In this document: piece by piece, positions 55,701 to 64,000 of the stretch
Position numbering within the stretch: the first letter of the stretch is position 1
How the letters are laid out: each line of letters starts with the position of its first letter
Origin: Atherix ibis
Taxonomy: Eukaryota; Arthropoda; Insecta; Diptera; Athericidae
NCBI GenBank assembly: GCA_958298945.1
Contig: CATQJD010000111.1
Span: 2,578,165-2,642,164, forward strand
DNA: 64,000 nt
Direction of reading: 5' to 3'
Position numbers and translations under genes: made by a program
Notes under the pieces: model-generated
Databases searched by the model: none
Told to the model about the DNA's origin: nothing
What the model saw: the letters and a program-made list of their open reading frames with translations, nothing else

Positions 55701-57592
55701 CTCTTAAACATACTACTTCATATTCCTCTTAAACATACTACTTCATATTCCTCTTAAACATACTACTTCATATTCCTCTTAAATATACTACTTCATATAT
55801 CTCTTAAACATACTACTTCATATTCCTCTTAAACATACTACTTCATATTCCTCTTAAATAAACTACTTCATATTCCTCTTAAACATACTACTTCATATTC
55901 CTCTTAAATGTTCTACTTCATATTCCTCTTAAACAAACTACTTCATATTCCTCTTAAATATACTACTTCATATTCCTCTTAAATATAATACTTCATATTC
56001 CTCTTAAACATACTACTTCATATTCCTCTTAAATATACTACTTCACATTCCTCTTAAACATACTACTTCATATTCCTCTTAAACATACAAATTCACATTC
56101 CTCTTAAACATACTACCTCATATTCCTCTTAAATATACTACTTCATATTCCACTTAAATATACTACTTCATATTCCTCTTAAACATACTACTTCATATTC
56201 CTCTTAAGCATACTACTTCATATTCCTCTTAAACATACTACTTCATATTCATCTTAAACATACTACTTCATATTCCTCTTAAACATACTACTTCATATTC
56301 CTCTTAAATATACTACTTCATATTCCTCTTAAACATACTACTTCACATTCCTCTTAAACATACTGCTTCATATTCCTCTTAAACATACTACTTCATATTC
56401 CTCTTAAACATACTACTTCACATTCCTTTCTAAACATACTACTTCACATTCCTCTTAACGTTCTACTTCATATTCCTCTTAAATATACTACTTCATATTC
56501 CTCTTAAATATACTACTTCATATTCCTCATAAACATAATACTTCATATTCCTCTTAAACATACTACTTCATATTCCTCTTAAGCATACTACTTCACATTC
56601 CTCTTAATGATACTACTTCATATTCCTCTTAAACATACAAATTCACATTCCTCTTAAACATACTACTTCATATTCCTGTTAAATATACTACTTCATATTC
56701 CACTTAAATATACTACATCATATTCCTCTTAAACATACTACTTCATATTCCTCTTAAACATACTACTTCATATTCCTCTTAAACATACTACTTCATATTC
56801 CTCTTAAACATACTACTTCATATTCCTCTTAAACATACTACTTCATATTCCTCTTAAACATACTACTTCATATTCCTCTTAAACATACAACTTTATATTC
56901 CTCTTAAATATAATACTTCATATTCCTCTTAAATATAATACTTCATATTCCTCTTAAACATACTACTTCACATTCCTCTTAAACATACTACTTCATATTC
57001 CTCTTAAACATACTACTTCAGATTCCTCTTAAACATACTACTTCATATTCCTCTTAAACATACTACTTCATATTCCTCTTAAACATACTACTTCATATTC
57101 CTCTTAAACATACTACTTCATATTCCTCTTAAACATACAAATTCACATTCCTCTTAAACATACTACTTTATATTCCTCTTAAACATACTACTTCATATTC
57201 CTCTTAAACGTTCTACTTCATATTCCTCTTAAATATACTACTTCATATTCCTCTTAAATATACTACTTCATATTCCTCTTAAAAATACTACTTTATATTC
57301 CTCTTAAATATACTACTTCATATTCCTCTTAAACATACTCCTTCATATTCCTCTTAAACATACTACTTCATATTCCTCTTAAACTTACTACTTCATATTC
57401 CTCTTAAACATACTACTTCATATTCCTCTTAAAAATACTACTTCATATTCCTCTTAAACATACTACTTCATATTCCTCTTAAACACACTACTTCATATTC
57501 CTCTTAAATATACTACTTCATATATCTCTTAAACATACTGCTTCATATTCCTCTTAAATATACTTCTTCATATTCCTCTTAAACATACTACT
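52720..57592 (+). repeat. Copy A of 4,873-bp tandem duplication
   Basis: Matches 57593-62465 at a constant offset of 4,873 (195 monomers with compensating length variants). Shared markers: 26-mers (52720, 53690, 54441, 55242, 56418), a 20-bp monomer (52821 and 57694), TTTCCTTAAATAT (53371 and 58244), CACATTTATC (55619 and 60492), TAACGTTC (56456 and 61329), CTCATAAAC, TAATGATAC, TTCAGATTCC, AAAAATAC and AAACACAC. Differences are single bases, for example TTCGTATT near 53041 only here. Within it, 26-mers 54441 and 55242 head an 801-bp subrepeat (32 monomers). Confidence 0.95.
52821..52840 (+). repeat. 20-bp monomer, five-base deletion
   Basis: It reads ACTACTTCCCTCTTAAAT instead of ACTACTTCATATTCCTCTTAAAT. 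Copied at 57694-57713 by the 4,873-bp duplication; absent from the third block at 62466. Confidence 0.9.
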
Positions 57593-60500
57593 TCACATTC
57601 CTTTCTAAACATACTACTTCATATTCCTCTTAAATATACTACTTCATATTTCTCTTAAACATACTACTTCACATTCCTCTTAAACATACTACTTCCCTCT
57701 TAAATATACTACTTCATATTCCTCTTAAACAAACTACTTCATATTCCTCTTAAACATACTACTTCATATTCCTCTTAAACATACTACTTCATATTCCTCT
57801 TAAATATACTACTTCATATTCCTCTTAAACATACTACTTCACATTCCTGTTAAACATACTACTTCATATTCCTCTCAAATATACTACTTCATATTCCTCT
57901 TAAACAAACTACTTCATATTCCTCTTAAATATACTACTTCATATTCCTCTTAAATATACTCCTTCATATTCCTCTTAAACATACTACTTCATATTCTTCT
58001 TAAACATACTACTTCATATTCCTCTTAAACATACTACTTCATATTCCTCTTAAACATACTGCTTCATATTCCTCTTAAACATACTACTTCATATTTCTCT
58101 TAAACATACTACTTCACGTTCCTCTTAAACATACTGCTTCATATTCCTCTTAAACATACTACTTTATATTCCTCTTAAACATACTACTTCATATTCCTCT
58201 TAAACGTTCTACTTCATATTTCTCTTAAATATACTACTTCATATTTCCTTAAATATACTACTTCATATTCCTCTTAAACATACTACTTCATATTCCTCTT
58301 AAATATACTACTTCATATTCCTCTTAAACATACTGCTTCATATTCCTCTTAAACATAATACTTCATATTCCTCTTAAACATACTACTTCATATTCCTCTT
58401 AAACATACTACTTCATATTCCTCTTAAACATACTACTTCATATTCCTCTTAAATATACTACTTCATATTCCTCTTAAACATACTACTTCACATTCCTCTT
58501 AAACATACTGCTTCATATTCCTCTTAAATATACTACTTCATATTCCTCTTAAACATACTACTTCACATTCCTTTCTAAACATACTACTTCATATTCCTCT
58601 TAAATATACTACTTCATATTCCTCTTAAACATACTACTTCACATTCCTCTTAAACATACTTCTTCATATTCCTCTTAAATATACTACTTCATATTCCTCT
58701 TAAACAAACTACTTCATATTCCTCTTAAACATACTACTTAATATTCCTCTTAAACATACAACTTCATATTCCTCTTAAATATACTACTTCATATTCCACT
58801 TAAATATACTACTTCATATTCCTCTTAAACATACTACTTCATATTCCTCTTAAACATACTACTTCATATTCCTCTTAAACATACTACTTCATATTCCTCT
58901 TAAACATACTACTTCATATTCCTCTTAAACATACTACTTCACATTCCTCTTAAACATTCTGCTTCATATTCCTCTCAAACATACCACTTCATATTCCTCT
59001 TAAACATATTATTTCACATTCCTTTTAAACATACTACTTCATATTCCTCTTAAATATACTACTTCATATTCCTCTTAAACATACTACTTCACATTCCTCT
59101 TAAACATACTACTTCATATTCCTCTTAAACATAATACTTTATATTCCTTTTAAACATACTACTTCATATTCCTCTTAAATATACTACTTCATATTCCTCT
59201 TAAACATACTACTTCACATTCCTCTTAAACATACTACTTCATATTCCTCTTAAACATACTACTTCATATTCCTCTTAAACATACTACTTCATATTCCTCT
59301 TAAACATACTACTTCACATTCCTTTCTAAACATACTACTTCACATTCCTCTTAAATATGCTACTTCATATTCCTCTTAAACAAACTACTTCACATTCCTC
59401 TTAAACATACTACTTCATATTCCTCTTAAATATATTACTTCATATTCCTCTTAAACAAACTACTTCATATTCCTCTTAAACATACTACTTCATATTCCTC
59501 TTAAACATACTACTTTATATTTCTCTTAAACATACTACTTCATATTCCTCTTAAACGTTCTACTTCATATTCCTCTTAAACATACTACTTCATATTCCTC
59601 TTAAACATACTACTTCATATTCCTCTTAAACATACTACTTCATATTCCTCTTAAACATACAAATTCAAATTCCTCTTAAACATACTACTTTATATTCCTC
59701 TTAAACATACTACTTCATATTCCTCTTAAGCGTTCTACTTCATATTCCTCTTAAATATACTACTTCATATTCCTCTTAAATATACTACTTCATATTTCTC
59801 TTAAACATACTACTTCATATTCCTCTTAAATATACTACTTCATATTCCTCTTAAACATACTGCTTCATATTCCTCTTAAACATACTACTTCATATTCCTC
59901 TTAAACATACTACTTCATATTCCTCTTAAACATACTACTTCATATTCCTCTTAAAAATACTACTTCATATTCCTCTTAAACATACTACTTCATATTCCTC
60001 TTAAACATACTACTTCATATTCCTCTTAAATATACTACTTCATATATCTCTTAAACATACTGCTTCATATTCCTCTTAAACATACTACTTCATATTCCTC
60101 TTAAACATACTACTTCACATTCCTTTCTAAACATACTACTTCACATTCCTCTTAAATATGCTACTTCATATTCCTCTTAAACATACTACTTCACATTCCT
60201 CTTAAACATACTACTTCATATTCCTCTTAAATATATTACTTCATATTCCTCTTAAACAAACTACTTCATATTCCTCTTAAACATACTACTTCATATTCCT
60301 CTTAAACATACTACTTTATATTTCTCTTAAACATACTACTTCATATTCCTCTTAAACGTTCTACTTCATATTCCTCTTAAATATACTACTTCATATTCCT
60401 CTTAAATATACTACTTCATATTCCTCTTAAACATACTACTTCATATTCCTCTTAAATATACTACTTCATATTTCTCTTAAGCATACTGCTTCACATTTAT

Positions 60501-62465
60501 CTTAAACATACCACTTCATATTCCTCTTAAATATATTACTTCATATTCCTCTTAAACAAACTACTTCATATTCCTCTTAAACATACTACTTCATATTCCT
60601 CTTAAACATACTACTTCATATTCCTCTTAAACATACTACTTCATATTCCTCTTAAATATACTACTTCATATATCTCTTAAACATACTACTTCATATTCCT
60701 CTTAAACATACTACTTCATATTCCTCTTAAATAAACTACTTCATATTCCTCTTAAACATACTACTTCATATTCCTCTTAAATGTTCTACTTCATATTCCT
60801 CTTAAACAAACTACTTCATATTCCTCTTAAATATACTACTTCATATTCCTCTTAAATATAATACTTCATATTCCTCTTAAACATACTACTTCATATTCCT
60901 CTTAAATATACTACTTCACATTCCTCTTAAACATACTACTTCATATTCCTCTTAAACATACAAATTCACATTCCTCTTAAACATACTACCTCATATTCCT
61001 CTTAAATATACTACTTCATATTCCACTTAAATATACTACTTCATATTCCTCTTAAACATACTACTTCATATTCCTCTTAAGCATACTACTTCATATTCCT
61101 CTTAAACATACTACTTCATATTCATCTTAAACATACTACTTCATATTCCTCTTAAACATACTACTTCATATTCCTCTTAAATATACTACTTCATATTCCT
61201 CTTAAACATACTACTTCACATTCCTCTTAAACATACTGCTTCATATTCCTCTTAAACATACTACTTCATATTCCTCTTAAACATACTACTTCACATTCCT
61301 TTCTAAACATACTACTTCACATTCCTCTTAACGTTCTACTTCATATTCCTCTTAAATATACTACTTCATATTCCTCTTAAATATACTACTTCATATTCCT
61401 CATAAACATAATACTTCATATTCCTCTTAAACATACTACTTCATATTCCTCTTAAGCATACTACTTCACATTCCTCTTAATGATACTACTTCATATTCCT
61501 CTTAAACATACAAATTCACATTCCTCTTAAACATACTACTTCATATTCCTGTTAAATATACTACTTCATATTCCACTTAAATATACTACATCATATTCCT
61601 CTTAAACATACTACTTCATATTACTCTTAAACATACTACTTCATATTCCTCTTAAACATACTACTTCATATTCCTCTTAAACATACTACTTCATATTCCT
61701 CTTAAACATACTACTTCATATTCCTCTTAAACATACTACTTCATATTCCTCTTAAACATACAACTTTATATTCCTCTTAAATATAATACTTCATATTCCT
61801 CTTAAATATAATACTTCATATTCCTCTTAAACATACTACTTCACATTCCTCTTAAACATACTACTTCATATTCCTCTTAAACATACTACTTCAGATTCCT
61901 CTTAAACATACTACTTCATATTCCTCTTAAACATACTACTTCATATTCCTCTTAAACATACTACTTCATATTCCTCTTAAACATACTACTTCATATTCCT
62001 CTTAAACATACAAATTCACATTCCTCTTAAACATACTACTTTATATTCCTCTTAAACATACTACTTCATATTCCTCTTAAACGTTCTACTTCATATTCCT
62101 CTTAAATATACTACTTCATATTCCTCTTAAATATACTACTTCATATTCCTCTTAAAAATACTACTTTATATTCCTCTTAAATATACTACTTCATATTCCT
62201 CTTAAACATACTGCTTCATATTCCTCTTAAACATACTACTTCATATTCCTCTTAAACTTACTACTTCATATTCCTCTTAAACATACTACTTCATATTCCT
62301 CTTAAAAATACTACTTCATATTCCTCTTAAACATACTACTTCATATTCCTCTTAAACACACTACTTCATATTCCTCTTAAATATACTACTTCATATATCT
62401 CTTAAACATACTGCTTCATATTCCTCTTAAACATACTACTTCATATTCCTCTTAAACATACTACT
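57593..62465 (+). repeat. Copy B of 4,873-bp tandem duplication
   Basis: Directly adjoining partner of 52720-57592, with 26-mers at 57593, 58563, 59314, 60115 and 61291, all exactly 4,873 from copy A. Private changes include TCACGTTCC near 58115 (a new CpG), CATACAACTT near 58755, ATAATACTTT near 59130 and ATTACTC near 61621. The constant offset shows no length change since duplication, so it is probably the youngest large event in the window. Confidence 0.94.
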
Positions 62466-64000
62466 TCACATTCCTTTCTAAACATACTACTTCACATTCC
62501 TCTTAAATATACTACTTCATATTCCTCTTAAACATACTACTTCACATTCCTCTTAAACATACTACTTCATATTCCTCTTAAATATATTACTTCATATTCC
62601 TCTTAAACAAACTACTTCATATTCCTCTTAAACATACTACTTCATATTCCTCTTAAACATACTACTTTATATTCCTCTTAAACATACTACTTCATATTCC
62701 TCTTAAACGTTCTACTTCATATTCCTCTTAAATATACTACTTCATGTTCCTCTTAAATATACTACTTCATATTCCTCTTAAACATACTACTTCATATTCC
62801 TCTTAAATATACTACTTCATATTCCTCTTAAGCATACTGCTTCACATTCCTCTTAAACATACTACTTCATATTCCTCTTAAATATATTACTTCATATTCC
62901 TCTTAAACAAACTACTTCATATTCCTCTTAAACATACTACTTCATATTCCTCTAAAACATACTACTTCATATTCCTCTTAAACATACTACTTCATATTCC
63001 TCTTAAATATACTACTTCATATATCTCTTAAACATACTACTTCATATTCCTCTTAAACATACTACTTCATATTCCTCTTAAATAAACTACTTCATATTAC
63101 TCTTAAACATACTACTTCATATTCCTCTTAAAGGTACTACTTCATATTCCTCTTAAACAAACTACTTCATATTCCTCTTAAATATACTACTTCATATTCC
63201 TCTTAAATATACTACTTCATATTCCTCTTAAACATACTACTTCATATTCCTCTTAAATATACTACTTCACATTCCTCTTAAACATACTACTTCATATTCC
63301 TCTTAAACATAAAAATTCACATTCCTCTTAAACATACTACTTCATATTCCTCTTAAATATACTACTTCATATTCCACTTAAATATACTACTTCATATTCC
63401 TCTTAAACATACTACTTCATATTTCTCTTAAGCATAGTACTTCATATTCCTCTTAAACATACTACTTCATATTCCTCTTAAAGATACTACTTCATATTCC
63501 TCTTAAACATACTACTTCATATTCCTCTTAAATATACTACTTCATATTCCTCTTAAACATACTACTTCACATTCCTCTTAAACATATTGCTTCATATTCC
63601 TCTTAAACATACTACTTCATATTCCTCTTAAACATACTACTTCACATTCCTTTCTAAACATACTACTTCATATTCCTCTTAAATATACTACTTCATATTC
63701 CTCTTAAACATACTACTTCACATTCCTCTTAAACGTTCTACTTCATATTCCTCTTAAATATACTACTTCATATTCCTCTTAAATATACTACTTCATATTC
63801 CTCATAAACATAATACTTCATATTCCTCTTAAACATACTACTTCATATTCCTCTTAAGCAGACTACTTCACATTCCTCTTAATGATACTACTTCATATTC
63901 CTCTTAAACATACAAATTCACATTCCTCTTAAACATACTACTTCATATTCCTGTTAAATATACTACTTCATATTCCACTTAAATATACTACATCATATTC
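62466..64000 (+). repeat. Third, rearranged block resembling 60115-61600
   Basis: A 26-mer starts at 62466, exactly 4,873 after the one at 57593, but what follows matches 60115 onward (offset 2,351): TCACATT, AAATATATTAC, AAACAAAC, AACGTTC at 240 bp, AAGCATACTGC, ATATATCTC, AAATAAAC, CAAATTCAC-like. The offset rises to 2,402 at CTCATAAAC (61401 and 63803), as two monomers were added around the 26-mer at 63642 and one base regained in TAAACGTT. It reaches the window end, so its right boundary is unseen. Confidence 0.85.

Larger units (their letters stand above)
1..64000. repeat. 25-bp satellite DNA array, whole window
   Basis: Every part of the window I read is made of a 25-bp unit repeated head to tail in one orientation. 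The clean monomer at 51-75 opens TCATATTCC, has TTAA at positions 12-15 and ends ACTACT. Monomers usually differ from it at only 0-3 positions. At 12 monomers per 300 bases the register is kept apart from a few dozen length variants, mostly 26-mers. The unit has 8 A, 10 T, 7 C and no G. In-frame stops exclude coding: the plus strand has TAA once per monomer, and because 25 is not a multiple of 3 this closes all three frames every 75 bases; the minus strand has TAG, TAA and TGA. No start codon occurs in the plus-strand consensus. No interspersed element or unique sequence breaks the array. It is best read as eukaryotic satellite DNA; species, chromosome position and family name are not determinable from the sequence. 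Confidence 0.98.

Noticed and set aside
1..64000. Possible open reading frames or a repetitive protein
   Set aside because: TAA in each plus-strand monomer closes all frames every 75 bases, the minus strand has TAG, TAA and TGA in the unit, and 25 is not a multiple of three. Length variants lengthen frames only slightly.
1..64000. CRISPR array (regular 25-bp direct repeats)
   Set aside because: There are no spacers: the repeats abut directly, and the variation is point mutation.
1..64000. Plasmid or phage iterons, or a bacterial origin
   Set aside because: Iteron clusters have a handful of copies next to a replication gene. Here there are about 2,560 copies and no gene.
1..64000. Telomeric repeat
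   Set aside because: The 25-bp AT-rich unit has no G-run strand and does not resemble short G-rich telomere units.
1..64000. CENP-B box
   Set aside because: That motif needs CG and a run of G. The plus strand has almost no G and the minus strand almost no C, so no match is possible in the consensus.
1..64000. TATA-like promoters in TTATATT and TATATATC monomers
   Set aside because: They are ordinary base variants of an AT-rich monomer, occurring many times with no downstream gene.

Overview
The whole window is one uninterrupted tandem repeat (satellite DNA) with a 25-bp monomer, roughly 2,560 copies in 64,000 bases, running past both ends. I see no protein-coding gene, RNA gene, transposon, CRISPR array or unique sequence. 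A typical monomer is at 51-75: it starts TCATATTCC, has TTAA at monomer positions 12-15 and ends ACTACT. The consensus is about 72% A+T and has no G on the given strand. The length, the higher-order organisation and the lack of genes point to a eukaryotic heterochromatic array (centromeric, pericentromeric, subtelomeric or sex-chromosomal). The sequence does not tell me the species or chromosome, and I do not recognise the satellite family.

The information is in the variant monomers. Most sites alternate between AAACATAC and AAATATAC (monomer position 17, C or T). Rarer types act as markers: TCACATTCC, TTATATTCC, CTGCT, CCACTTAAATAT, ATATATCTC, AAATGTAC, AAACAAAC, AAACGTTC, CAAATTCAC, and a 26-bp type containing CCTTTCTAAAC. 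Following these by eye shows higher-order repeats. In the left half the 26-bp type comes in pairs exactly 326 bp apart (13 monomers) at least 15 times. Across nearly the whole window a 26-bp type is followed 240 bp later by the CpG-bearing AACGTTC monomer.

On top of this lie large, nearly identical duplications, each found by shared rare variants at a constant offset: 1-4318 with 6633-10950 (6,632 bp); 10505-11310 with 11311-12116 (806); 13346-13784 with 13896-14334 (550); about 14530-17387 with 17388-20240 (2,858 falling to 2,854); 22455-24683 with 24684-26761 (2,229 falling to 2,078); 31023-32720 with 32892-34596 (1,869 rising to 1,875); about 36161-40117 with 40118-44100 (3,957 rising to 3,982); about 43850-45430 with 45430-47080 (1,576 rising to 1,651); about 46870-48620 with 48625-50030 (1,753 falling to 1,653); and 52720-57592 with 57593-62465 (4,873), followed from 62466 by a differently composed block. 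Several junctions carry out-of-register monomers of 29-31 bp.

Layout: 1-31 kb is dominated by the 326-bp paired block; 31-36 kb is a transition with short and 27-bp monomers; 36-52 kb is dominated by TCACATT/CTGCT/TTTTAAGC variants with few 26-bp monomers; 52-64 kb is dominated by the 4.87-kb duplication. No genes work together here. The likely biology is array turnover by repeated segmental tandem duplication. All alignments were done by eye, so boundaries are good to about one monomer unless a junction is named.
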